A stretch of 64,000 nt of DNA from Adiantum capillus-veneris (taxonomy: Eukaryota > Streptophyta > Polypodiopsida > Polypodiales > Pteridaceae). Location of the stretch: contig CM043956.1 in NCBI GenBank assembly GCA_014529385.2, forward strand, positions 91,900,721-91,964,720, given 5' to 3'. The position numbers and the translations under genes are program-made. Below are positions 33,501 to 43,543 of this stretch, piece after piece. Below the pieces are notes generated by a model. That model saw only the letters and a list, made by a program, of their open reading frames with translations, was not told the DNA's origin and searched no databases. Within the stretch, counting starts at the first letter, position 1; every line of letters begins with the position of its first letter.

Positions 33501-34839
33501 CAAGTCTAGCAAGTGCGGATACAGACAAGAGATTCTTCTTGATCCCAGGTACATAAAGTGCATCAACAAGTGTGAAGGAACTGCCATTAGCAGCAGTGAG
33601 CACAATCTTTCCAACTCCCTGAACTGGATAAGAGGCGTTGTTGGCACAAGTGACTGAATTCCCATGAGGGACAGACTCGAGAGAGGTAAACAATTCACGA
33701 TGTGAGGTAATGTGCTTTGTAGCACCACTGTCGAAATACCACACATGTGAATCTGCAGCAACTGACAAGCATGCATCATGGACAGCAGGATTGTAAGTGC
33801 ACTCTGCGCTAAAAGCCCATTCTGCATCAACATCAGCATCACAATCTCCTTTCACAGAAGACTCAACAATGGCTGCATTTGTAGTGGAACCAGCATTTGC
33901 AGTGGAACCACCCTCTTTCTTCTTAGCCTCTTTGGCCTTCAACTTAGGACACGACTTGATCAAGTGATCATTGGCTTTACAATAATGGCAACGCATCTTC
34001 TTTTTGCCCTTATCACCAGAATTTCCAGACGAAGTGCTGCCAGCAGAAGCATTAGGAACAGAATTTTTGCCACTCGCAGCAGAACCATAAGAAGTGGCTG
34101 CATTACTGTTACCACCCTTTCTTTGAGAAGCAATAAAAGCCTGTTCAACTGCACGCTGCCTAGTCCTGTTTTTTCTAGAAAGTGACTCTTGCAACAGCAA
34201 TGTGCATAATGCATCAAACTTGACAACTTCAGGATTTCCTTGGGTCATCAGTCTCCAAGTACTAGCAAAAGTCTGGTAGGAATCTGGTAAGGCATCAAGA
34301 ACAGTCTGCACAAGGGAACTGTCAGAAATGACTTCACCTGCAGAAATGAGTTGCTCATTGATATCCTTGACACTAGCAAGGAAAGTGTCCATATCATCTT
34401 CCTCATGCATAATCTTCGACTCTAGCTCTTTACGCAGCAAAGCAATTTTAGCCTCATTGCGGCTTGCATAAAGACCTGCTAGAATATCCCAAGCCTGTTT
34501 TGCAGATTTTGCTGAACGGATGTGAGGAATAATGGTGCGCTTCACAGACAACGCAATCAATGCATGAGCCTGCGCATCCTTAACATCCCAACGAGCTTGT
34601 TCTGCTGTAGGCAAAACAACTCTAACAGCTGCAATCCTTGCAGCAAGACCTGCAACATCCTCAACATCGCCTACATCTTCAGAACCAGGACGTACATCAA
34701 TGCCCTGCACAATGTTCCAGACACCTTTTGACACAAGAACGTGTTGCATCATATAAGCCCACATAGGGTAGTTGTCCCCATCCAACCTGTCCTCAGCAGC
34801 AAACATCTTGAACACATCTGTGTTGTTGTTGTCAGCCAT
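30553..34839 (-). CDS. copia-1 gag-pol polyprotein, intact
   Basis: An uninterrupted frame of about 1,428 codons. I chose ATG 34839, in an ACCATGG-type context; the frame stays open 20 codons further but only with a TTG. Domains, with rough residue numbers: gag (1-230); CCHC knuckle C-H-Y-C-K-A-N-D-H-L-I-K-S-C (about 283); protease with Y-F-D-S-G-A (about 368); pre-integrase H-F-G-H-L and C-E-G-C; integrase with H-S-D-V, R-S-D-R-G-G-E-Y and G-V-A-E-R (about 570-740); RT with Y-V-D-D-L-L (about 970-1210); RNase H with S-D-S-D-W, E-A-E-Y and T-D-S-Q-S-A (about 1290-1420). Integrase before RT is the copia order. All key residues are present. Confidence 0.95.
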   Translation of the reverse strand: MADNNNTDVFKMFAAEDRLDGDNYPMWAYMMQHVLVSKGVWNIVQGIDVRPGSEDVGDVEDVAGLAARIAAVRVVLPTAEQARWDVKDAQAHALIALSVKRTIIPHIRSAKSAKQAWDILAGLYASRNEAKIALLRKELESKIMHEEDDMDTFLASVKDINEQLISAGEVISDSSLVQTVLDALPDSYQTFASTWRLMTQGNPEVVKFDALCTLLLQESLSRKNRTRQRAVEQAFIASQRKGGNSNAATSYGSAASGKNSVPNASAGSTSSGNSGDKGKKKMRCHYCKANDHLIKSCPKLKAKEAKKKEGGSTANAGSTTNAAIVESSVKGDCDADVDAEWAFSAECTYNPAVHDACLSVAADSHVWYFDSGATKHITSHRELFTSLESVPHGNSVTCANNASYPVQGVGKIVLTAANGSSFTLVDALYVPGIKKNLLSVSALARLGLVVKFVDDRCTVHDLSFGDEIVASGLLCRGLYKLTLYDKCGQNFANAVVDSRAISDAKLWHARFGHLNFASLLRLQKSDMVASLLPLEAPIKHVCEGCILGKMQRSKFPKDGSVRATCRLQLVHSDVCGPMQTPSLGNYLYFVTFIDDYSRHAWVFPLKAKSEVFMCFKQFLAMAENVSKCTMGTLRSDRGGEYMSHEFNAFLASRGIKHQCTVPYTPQQNGVAERKNRSLTEMARCMVKSQALPHSFWLEAIMCATYVLNRCPTKALQSITPYEAWHDRKPSIEHMRVFGCLAYALVPQVQRRKLDDKAVKCIFVGYSAESKGYRLYHPQTKRILVSRDVVFVEDSVQPLLSCTRDSNVSSQDIYDTLLPLFSGGNTNVSSNEANVQPMGVSENVLEQPITDADVHDVLDEERAENEQARGMPKWLVHTLRDSKLDAPLSSRTRSGSRHASYASDCYALAVSSLHDVEEPLSFDEAQNSENWIAAMKSEYDALIENDTWTLCDLPPGKKAIGTKWVYKLKRKPDGEIDRHKARLVAKGYAQQKGIDYEETFAPTCRMTTVRFLCALAAHFGWDVHQSDIVTAFLNGDIFEEVYVTQPRGFVIKGQEDKVCKCKKALYGLKQSPRAWYEKADTHLVKRGFRNSPTESTLYVKREDDVFLIVVLYVDDLLITGPNERHIAEFKADLNATFKMKDLGLLHHYLGIQFKQCDGGIALCQKSYIETLLCKFGLEDCKPIATPMETGLKLSLHDAGDPADVTLYQTAVGCLIYVCNTRSDIQFAVSQVSRFMHSPGSKHWQAVKRIFRYLSGTLHLGLFYPKGGSLPPNLHAFSDSDWAGCFDTRVSTSGFCFMLGSSCISWLSKKQPTVATSSCEAEYRAVFTATVECVWPRRLMADLGVGQDTANTIYTDSQSALAVARNPVFHARTKHIEVHYHYVRERLSAGEISLAYVPTQDNLADLFTKALSREKLEAFRKALGLLPFVD

Positions 34840-35201
34840 GGTAAATGCTGCACCTGATGTGAAAACTGCCCGAAAATAGGAGAAATGGAGCGGGAACAAC
34901 TTGTGCTATATAGCACAAACCGTAGAAGACTATAAGGCACCTGTTATGCAGAAAACGGCACTGACAGAAAATCTGCACAAAATGACGAAATAGCCTGTGC
35001 AGTACTGCCCGTAGTGGAAACGGAGGTCGAAATGAGCCCAAATCAAAATTCTGAGCAGACCAAGCTCTTCGAGCTCTCCCAAAATATTTGTAGACCTGCG
35101 AACGCTTGCCAAAGCTCACTGAAATCGGAGAAAGTGAGCAGGCGTGTGCTGGAGCAGCTGGCGACTAAGCCCGGGAGGACGTGACCTGCTCTGATACCAA
35201 T

Positions 35202-35428
35202 TGTTGGAATTAGGGTTGAAGAGAAACACACACAGCTTGGAGAAGACGAAGGAAGCTCAAGGCACACAATAGAGAGTGTGTTACTTAGTGTGCAATGGAA
35301 AGATAGATAGCCCTAGAGTGATGGGCGTATATACAATGCACGGGGGAAAAAACCTCCTAAAGAGGGAAAAAATGCCCCGGCGGTCCTAGTGTGTTCACAC
35401 ACATCACTACCACATGTATATGGTAACA
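35202..35428 (-). repeat. copia-1 5' LTR
   Basis: 227 bp, almost identical to 30251-30477. The initiator-Met primer-binding site lies at 35183-35199 on the inner side. Confidence 0.95.
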
Positions 35429-35433
35429 CTTGG

Positions 35434-36146
35434 GGCTTGGATCCATAAATGAAGTTGATGAATCTCTTGCCCCACAAGAGGCATGTTTTCAAATAGTGCC
35501 TTATGTCGTAAGAGATGAAGTAGCAGTAGAGACTGAGACAGGGGAAGAGCACAAACTTTACATGCATAGAGGACAAGATATTCTTCAATGTACTCGCATG
35601 TTCAGTTGTTTTGATTGTCCACCAATTCCTTTATGTCGATTGATCCCTTATGCAAGGGTGAGAGGCTTACGAGATGATGTTAGTGGATTGAAAGCTGCTT
35701 TTGCAAAGGACGGCTACATGCAAGAAAAAGGAGCTTTTATTGTTTCAGTTTGGAATTGCAAGAAGGAGGAAGCTTATGTGATAGGTATTTCATTTCTCTG
35801 CTTTGGTCTTTCCTACTCTCTATTTCTCATAAATAGTAGTTGAGTGTGATTTTCTGCCTATGATTATCTTTTTTGCAGAGGACCTTCTTTCTTCATGGGA
35901 CCCAATATGGGTTGATATACATAAAGAGTTTGAAATTGAGCTTTCTAAAAGACCAAACCTTCAAGTTCTCTCTAATAAAATGTTCTATGTTTGGGAGGGT
36001 AATCATAGAACGGTCGCTTGGATGGCTGCTATTAAAGAGAGATTCTCCATTGATCGAGAGAAACATTGTAGTGTGCTTTGTACAGTTATTGATCCTACTC
36101 AAGTGCCAGAGATAGCTCTGCTTAGTAGCTTGCAAAGAATGAATTT
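35434..36146 (+). pseudogene. ParB-like domain exons (exon 1 second part and exon 2)
   Basis: Exon 1 (to 35784) encodes I-P-L-C-R-L-I-P-Y-A-R-V-R-G-L-R-D-D-V followed by L-K-A-A-F-A-K-D-G-Y, resembling the start of the ParB/sulfiredoxin fold. Exon 2 (35879-36146) encodes M-F-Y-V-W-E-G-N-H-R-T-V-A-W, matching the G-x-H-R signature of that fold. In bacteria this domain binds or cuts nucleic acid or hydrolyses CTP, and it is often fused to DNA methyltransferases. Exon 1 ends in phase 1 and exon 2 in phase 2. Confidence 0.7.
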
Positions 36147-36235
36147 GTAAGCTTCATGACTTTCTATATATTTTAGTAGAAAATTTCTATGTTGTGTTTC
36201 TGACTTTGTATATATTGTGTATGACCTTGGAATAG

Positions 36236-37663
36236 CATGAATACACATGCCCTTATAGTCACGCATCTTAGGGATGAGCTTGTCAACTGCTCCCACATTT
36301 GTCCAGCAGATCATGAAGCCTATGTAACAGGGCTTCCAGAAAAAGATCAAAAGTTGATTGCTGCAGTCCGTAAGAAATACTCGAAGGGTGTGGAGCCTTG
36401 GTATCCACTTACTCGTTGATACTTGGGAAAGCTCTTATACGATGTGAGTGTCTTTGACTTGCTTTTTTGGAACGATCTTATATTTGCTTTTTGAGAAAAT
36501 TACATATGTTCAATTGTGTATTGAAGGATAAAATATCCAAGTAATTGAGCCAAAGAGTATGTGCTTGTTTTTTGCAAATTATTTATTTTTAAGTATGTGT
36601 TGAAGCTTCAAATGTCCAAGGAATTGAGCCAAAGAATAGAGCAAGCTAGGCAGACAATGACAAATGAAGAACTAATAAAAGAGGAGGAGAAAATATTGAA
36701 TGATTTAGCACTCAAATATGGAGAGCGCGTTGGGAAGGTGGTTGAAATTTTTTTTTTGGGGTGTTTTGCACATAGTGTAATAGCCATCTAAACTTGGTTT
36801 TCTATTCGTTCCTCAAAAATTGCAGTTGCTAAATATTGTTGATCCGAATCTTGGACCGGATTGGATGGTTCAAGTTCTTGCACTCAAATGGGGTCCTGAT
36901 AGTTGGGCTACGCTTGAGAAACTGAACTTGATTGCTATGCATGATGCTCCTATCCTAAGCAAACTGTTATGGGTTTCCTTGCTTGAGACAGATAAGATTA
37001 CTAGATCCTCTTATGGTTTAAAGAAAGGAGATCATGTGTATCGCATGTGAGTAAAGTTTCTATTGACTTTCAAGAATCTTTGATTGATGTAGAGTTGCTA
37101 GTTTTTGTGATTATTTTAGTTTTTTCTCAACTTCCTTGTTATGTAGTTGAATTCGTAGAGAGGGCCTTCTACAAAGGATTTTTGATAGGGCCACAAAGTT
37201 TGTGGAGGACTTGAGCAACATTGCTGGTGGTATTTTGTTGCCTCATGATTTCTCTCTTGCCTCTTACTTTGAGGAGCTCAAGTTTGAAGCACGACCCTAT
37301 CTTTATCCTTTGGAGACCTCTCTTGAAGCTAAGACAAAAGATGTTGACAAGCAAGCTATGAAGAAAGTGGACAAGGTACGCATGGCATCTCAGCGGCTAG
37401 CCTACAGGTCAAGCTCATCATACTTTTATTTCAAGCTTTTCATAATTACGAAGTGTGTAGTCATGTTATTTTGTTATTTTGTTTTAGATTTCTATTATTC
37501 TTGGTTGGAAAAGGCTTTCTATCAGGGATTCCATTCTTAGCTAAGCAGTGGGCACAACTATCTACTGGGGAAGGATGCATGTACTCCCCTTCCATGCATA
37601 AGCTCACTACTTGGGAGATGGAGGCATGTCCATGGTGGATAGACATGGCTTCTGGGCATGTAT

Positions 37664-37709
<46 letters not shown>

Positions 37710-37975
37710 CACGATACTATGAGAGTTGGTGGCACATCAGTCGATGTGCCTCTCCCTCTTAGAGTGGACGAGGTGAAATCCGGTAAATGGTTACTCAAAA
37801 TAGCCTCAAACATAATTTTTCTAAGAGCTTTAAATTCTCTTTTTCCTAAAGTTATTTGTTATACATACCGGTAATATTGTGTTTCTTTGCTTTTTTCAAG
37901 CTACAAATACTTCTCGCAAGGAAAAGGAGGTGATTGTTGAGACTAGGGTGGATGCAAACATGGAGGGAAAGCATG
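36236..37975 (+). pseudogene. middle exons (3-8) of the ParB-methyltransferase gene
   Basis: Six exons of 208, 144, 221, 217, 295 and 75 bp. No known domain is recognised. Exon 4 is helical and charged. Exon 6 could start at 37147 (with an in-frame TGA) or at 37159 (open); I chose 37159. Exon 7 contains a (GA)n tract (37666-37706) that is read as Glu-Arg repeats in the correct frame, and two TAA stops (37542 and 37599). Exon 3 ends with an in-frame TGA at 36417 and runs on to 36443. Confidence 0.55.
37666..37706. repeat. (GA)n microsatellite inside exon 7
   Basis: About twenty GA units. In the exon frame they encode a Glu-Arg dipeptide run, and the frame is kept on both sides. Confidence 0.9.
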
Positions 37976-38057
37976 GTGAGATTTCACTTGTGATGCAATT
38001 GTTTGTTTCGTTCATTTATTGGAGTTAAGTCACTTCGTACTGCCTCTTGTATCGCAG

Positions 38058-38609
38058 TACCTCTTGGGGAGATTGTTGCAAAGAAAACCATTTCTTTTGT
38101 CTACATCGTTGATACTCCCTTGTCTTCTCTGTCCTCATTGCCTGACTCACGATGCATGGCCATTTCTGGAGACTACATAGCCATTGCTGCTGATTTTAGG
38201 GCCGGTGTTCGACATCCGGCATGGATTCGTGTTCATGAGCACATGGGATGTGCACGCCTTGATGGGACCTTGTGCATGCGTGGTGGGAGAACAGTCGCAT
38301 GAGCTGCTGATTTTATTTTTTTGGATCTTCCCTTTGGTGGTTCCCCATTAGCCTCCCCTATTGTACCCCTTTGGGATGTTTGTAGTGAGGATCATGTTCG
38401 TGCAGGCATGCAGCTTGCATATTCGAGTTTGTCAGACTCAGGGTGGTTGTTGATCATGGTCTCTATGGCAGGTTTTTGCTTCATTCATAATTTTATACAA
38501 TACTTGTCGAGTTTTGTTGTGTGTTTTTTATTGTGACTTTTGAAACCTCTTGCAGGAGATACCATTGGCTGGGTTGAGAGATTTTGTCGTGCATCAGAGA
38601 TGGCTATTC
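38058..38609 (+). pseudogene. methyltransferase-like exon 9 and start of exon 10
   Basis: Exon 9 (38058-38471) contains F-I-F-L-D-L-P-F-G-G at about 38310-38342, which sits where amino-methyltransferases have the catalytic D/N-P-P-Y/F motif, followed by M-Q-L-A-Y-S-S-L-S-D-S-G-W-L-L-I-M, a typical strand after it. A TGA stop at 38300 lies ten codons upstream. Exon 10 starts at 38556 and is cut at 38609 by copia-2, resuming at 44329. The second residue of the motif is Leu (CTT); Pro (CCT) would be canonical. Confidence 0.65.
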
Positions 38610-39528
38610 TGTTAGGAAATAAGACGTAGCATCTGTTGGGTTGTCCTCAGTGTGTACCTTGACCAGATCAATGAGCTTTTTTGGCCAAGAAATCTCTCAT
38701 GAGATTGTTAGGAAATAAGACGTAGCTGAATAGATAATTGAGTAGATTACTTAATGGAGAGAGACAGATTTATATACACGAGATTATAGAGTAGAGAGAG
38801 AGAGAGAGAGTACACACGATATACGTGGTTCACCCAATGTGGGCTACGTCCACGGGAAAGCAGCCACTCAATGGCTTTAGTACTTCAAAACAAGAAGTAG
38901 TTTACAAAGGGATTATACCCTTAATGGAGCTCCCGCCTTGCTTCACTCTCACCACCTCACACTCACCTTGTTGCATCAACTCCACACTATGAAATGTATG
39001 TAGAAATGGCCTCCTTTTATAGACCAAAAGGGCTGCCCTCTCTTATGAGAGATAGCCATGTGTAGCCGCCCTTGTGCGAATAAGTCCAAATCGGACCCTC
39101 CAATCCGCCCATGTGTGGCCGCCCTTGAGAAGACAAGTCCGCTTTTGAATTCGGCCACTGGCCATTGAATTCGGCCACCGGCCGTTGACTTCCGACCACC
39201 GGCCACCGGCCATTGACTTTCGACCACCGGCCATCGGCCATTGACTACCGGCCACCGGCCAACCGACCGGTTGTTTTCCGACCACTTTTCGGCCGCCGTC
39301 CGGCCATAATATTCCGGCGAAAAGGAATATTCCGGTGAAAAAAAAGTTCTCGGGGGCCTCCGCCCCCAAGGTCTTTAAAGTTGCCCCTGATTCTTGTCCG
39401 TGAAAATTTTGGTTTCCGGTGAGTGATTTTCCTTCACGCACGATGGCTTCTCCTCATAATGGGGGCCTTACAAATGTGCGCTTTTACCACAGAAAATTAC
39501 AAGGGTAAATCAGGCTCCATACTTAACA
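38610..39528 (-). repeat. copia-2 3' LTR with 96-bp terminal extension
   Basis: The LTR body is 38706-39528 (823 bp). It contains a GGCC-rich minisatellite (about 39140-39275) built on ACCACCGGCC and CATTGACT pieces, which is longer than in the other LTR. 38610-38705 is the extension. Confidence 0.9.
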
Positions 39529-39588
39529 ATCTCCCACTTGGAGATTGATCTCCAAACCAAACCTGTGACTGCTTTCCATTCTGGCTTC

Positions 39589-42500
39589 TTATCCTTGAAT
39601 GGCGATTGAAGATGAGCAAAATCTCAACTTCTCCTTGTTGACCACCTTTGTAAACATGTCTGCAGGATTTTCACTTGTATGCACCTTTCCTAGCTTTAGT
39701 TGTCCCTCTTCCAAAAGAGTGCGTATGAAGTGATATCTCACCTCAATGTGCTTTGTCCTTGAATGAAAGGCTGAGTTCTTCGCAAGATGGATAGCGCTTT
39801 GGCTATCACTATACAAGACACAATTGTCTTGTTTGAATCCAAGCTCTTTTAAGAATCTGTGAAGCCACAGAATTTCTTTGCTTGCCTCCGTCATTGCTAC
39901 ATACTCTGCTTCCATGGTAGAAAGTGAAACCACTTTCTGCAGCTTTAAAGCCCAGCTTACTGCTGTGCCTCCAACCGTGAACACATAGCCAGTAGTGCTC
40001 CTTCGAGTATCTTTGTCACCTGCCATATCTGCATCAGCATACCCTTCTAGAAAAATATCAGTTCCTCCAAAATACAAAGCATTTGTTGTTGTCCCTTTTA
40101 GATACCTAAGTATCCACTTCACAGCTTGCCAATGTTCTTTACCTGGGTTGTCCATGAACCTACTCACAACTCCCACTGCATGTGCAATGTCTGGCCTTGT
40201 CTAGACCATAGCATACATTAGAGAACCTACCACTGCAGCATATGGAACTTTAGACATATAGGCTATCTCCTCTTGTGTCTTTGGACACATATCCTTCGTT
40301 AGTTTAAAATGACCAGCCAAAGGTGTAGAAACTGGTTTTGCATTTTGCATTGCAAACCTTTCTAGTACCTTCTTGATGTAATCTTCTTGAGATAGCTTTA
40401 TTGTCTTCTTCGTCCTGTCCCTTGATATTTTCATACCAAGTATCCTCTTTGCAGCACCTAAATCTTTCATTGAAAAAGATTTGGACAGCTCCTCTTTTAG
40501 GTCTTTGATGTCCTGCATGTTAGCACTTGCAATCAACATGTCATCAACATACAACATTAGGATGATGAATTTCCCATCTCCCAAATTCTCCGTGTAGACA
40601 CAGTGATCCGAGTTGCATCTTGTGAATCCATGATCCAACATCCATCGATCAAACTTCAAGTACCATTTTCTTGATGCTTGCTTTAAACCATACAAGCTCT
40701 TCTTTAATCTGCAAACCATTTTCTCCTTACCTTTTACTTCATATCCCTTTGTTTGAAGCATGTAGATTTCCTCCTCTAAGTCACCGTGAGGGAATGCCGT
40801 ATTTACATCCATTTGCTCGAGATTTAGATCATGAGTAGCCACAAGGCTTAAGACAAGCTTAATTGAGTTCATTTTTACAACAGGAGAAAATATTTCATTG
40901 AATTCAATACCTTTCTTTTGAGAAAAACCTTTTACCACAAGCCTAGACTTGTACCTTTTCTTCCCCCCTTCTTCTTCCTTTAGCTTGTACACCCATTTTT
41001 TTTGAAGTGCCCGCTTACCTTTAGGCAACTCAACCAACTCCCATGTTTGGTTGCGATGTAGTGAGTCCATCTCCACTTGCATGCTCTTCGTCCATTCTTC
41101 TTTGGATTCATGTTGCATAGCTTCTTCATATGATTCCGGCTCTCCAGAATCTGAGATCAAGAGATGGTTGAAGGAAGGAACAAACCTTTCTGGAGGTCTA
41201 CTTGCTCTTGTAGATCTTCGGGGAATAGGTTGAGGCTCCTCATTTGGTTGACGTTGTTGCACATTGTCACCGTTTGCAGTCCTTGAGTCTTCTCCGTCCT
41301 CAAGCTCCATGTACTCATCACCTGTTTCTTTTGTTTTTTTTCTTTCCAAGTAATCTTTGTACATATTTTGTTCGTTAAAAATTACATCCCTACTCCTTAA
41401 GATTTTACCATCTTCAAGATTCCATAGGCGATACCCAAAGTCTCCTTCTCCATAGACAATGAAGAAACACTTTTTGGACTTTGCATCTAACTTTGATCTT
41501 AGGCTTCTATCTATGTGCATGAAAGCCTCACACCCAAACACTTTGAGAAATGCATAATTCACCGGTTTACCTATCCATGTCTCTTCTGGAACTCCCCCAT
41601 CCAATGCCGTTGAGGGTGACCGATTGATTAAGTACACAGACGTACTTACAGCTTCTGCCCAAAGCTCAAGCGGTAGGCCTGCATGTAGCCGCATGCTTCG
41701 TGCTCGTTCCATGATTGTCCTGTTCATCCTTTCCGAAATCCCATTTTGTTGAGGTGTCCTTGGGGTTGTCCTTTGCCTCCAAATGCCATTGCTAGCACAA
41801 AAGCTTTCAAAAGCTTGGCTGCAATATTCACCTCCATTGTCGGATCTGAGGCATTTAACCTTGGTACCTGTTTCATTCTCCACCAAGGCTTTCCACCTTT
41901 GAAATATGGAAAATACATCGAATTTATTCTTCATGACATAAACCCATGTTTTTCTAGTCGCATCGTCTATGAATGTTACATAGTACAATGAGCCACCAAG
42001 TGATGGTGTACTTGCAGGACCCCAAACATCAGAATGAACCAACTCAAGTTTTCTATTTTTTCTTTCATTTCCTGATTTTTGAAATTTTACTCTCTTTTGT
42101 TTACCATAAACACAATCTTCCCAGAACTCTAATTCCACTTCTTTCAAACCTGGTAGAAGCTTCTTTGTTTGAAGGATTTGCATTCCTTTGGCACTCATAT
42201 GCCCAAGTCGGTAGTGCCACACCGCACTGTCAACTTATGTAGTTGCTGCACAAGCTGAAGGTTGCGTGCTAACAGTACACAAGTAAAGTGTACCGACTTT
42301 TTCACCCTTGGCAATCACCAAAGATCCCTTTGAGATCTTCCACCGTTTGTTTCCGAATGCAATGTTGTGACCTTCATCGTCCAATTGTCCTGTAGAGATC
42401 AAATTTTTGCGAAGAGAAGGAACATGCCTAACATCTTTAAGCTTCCATTCATTTCCGTTAGCAGTTTTGACAGAAACTGTACCTTTGCCGACAATCTCAC

Positions 42501-43470
42501 AAGCTTCATCATCTCCCAAGTATACATACCCAAAATTACCTTTGGTGTAGTCTTGGAAATGTTGCTTGTGTGGTGTCGCATGGAATGAAGCCCCGGAATC
42601 TACTATCTAGGAATTAGACACATTGCCTAATGAGAGAATTAGAGCATCTTACTCTACTTTACCTGCCACATTGGCCTCCGATGTTGGCTTGTTGTCTTGA
42701 GACTCTGTCTCCTTCTTCTTCTTGAACCAGCAATCCTTCTTGACGTGGCCCTTCTTGCCGCAGTTCCAACATTCAAGAACTGACTTTGTGCGTGACTTGC
42801 TCCGCCTTGAGCGACCACGACCCTTTTGGTTTTTGAAACTCTCCTTAAGCCTTCCTCTTGTTTCCACTGATAGTGCAGCACTTGATGATTCTCATGTGCT
42901 TCTCCGTCGCATTTCCTCGCTTAGGAGAACACCCACAACATCATCAAACTTAAGAGTATTTGTGCCAGAGATAGAATTACTTACAACCATCACAAGGCTG
43001 TCCCAACTATCCAGTAGAGATGATAGTATAAGGAGAGCTCGCACTTCGTCATCGAAATTGATTTTCACTGATCGAAGTTGACTTATGTTTGTGTTAAAGT
43101 CATTTAGGTGTTCTGCAACTGAACCATTCTCTGTCATCTTTAGATTGAACAAGTGCTTCATAAGAAATACCTTATTGGATGCCGATGGTTTCTCGTAGAA
43201 GTCGTCAAGTGACTTCATCAAGTCCTCCGTGGTCTTCATCTCCGAAACATTGAAGGCCACCGTTGACGCCAAGCTTAACTGGATTGTTCCCAATGCCTTT
43301 TGATCAAGGACAATCCATGCTTCATCTGCCATTGTTGCGGGCTTCTTCGCAAGACCGCCTAGTGGCAAATAGAGGTCCTTCTGGTAGAGATAGCCTTCAA
43401 TCTGCATCTTCCAATGTTGGTAGTTTTTGCCGTTAAACTTCTCAATCTTGAGCTTCCCTTCCTCCGCCAT
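39589..43470 (-). pseudogene. copia-2 gag-pol polyprotein, one frame with five stops
   Basis: A single frame of 1,294 codons from ATG 43470, with stops at 42892 (TGA), 42649 (TAA), 42607 (TAG), 42235 (TAA) and 40201 (TAG) and no frameshift. Gag ends near 42900. The CCHC knuckle C-W-N-C-G-K-K-G-H-V-K-K-D-C is near 42745. The protease V-D-S-G-A follows the 42607 stop directly. Integrase has H-S-D-V-W, R-S-D-N-G-G-E-Y and G-I-S-E-R (about 42090-41720). RT has Y-V-D-D-M-L (near 40550). RNase H has A-D-A-D-M, E-A-E-Y and S-D-S-Q-S-A (40030-39700). The stop at 42607 replaces the Trp usual before I-V-D-S-G, a G-to-A change on the coding strand. Confidence 0.9.
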
Positions 43471-43543
43471 AACTCCCACTCAATTCAAGGAATCCTTTCC
43501 TTGAGATAATTTAGCTACGAGCAAACCTTGCTCTGATACCAGT

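Larger units (their letters stand above)
30251..35428 (-). mobile_element. copia-1: complete Ty1/copia retrotransposon
   Basis: Minus-strand element of 5,178 bp with 227-bp LTRs at 30251-30477 and 35202-35428 and a 5-bp target duplication CTTGG (30246-30250 and 35429-35433). By eye the LTRs differ at one base (T near 30426, C in the other). The primer-binding site is the initiator-methionine type, TGGTATCAGAGC. Its single long ORF is intact. It lies inside exon 1 of the ParB-methyltransferase gene. It looks recent and may be competent to move. Confidence 0.97.

Noticed and set aside
33778-34185. Plus-strand ORFs across copia-1 (for example 33778-34185)
   Set aside because: They are shadows of the intact minus-strand polyprotein.
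38630-38705. The 76-bp filler as part of the host exon
   Set aside because: It lies inside the TATTC target duplication, and leaving it in breaks the exon 10 frame.
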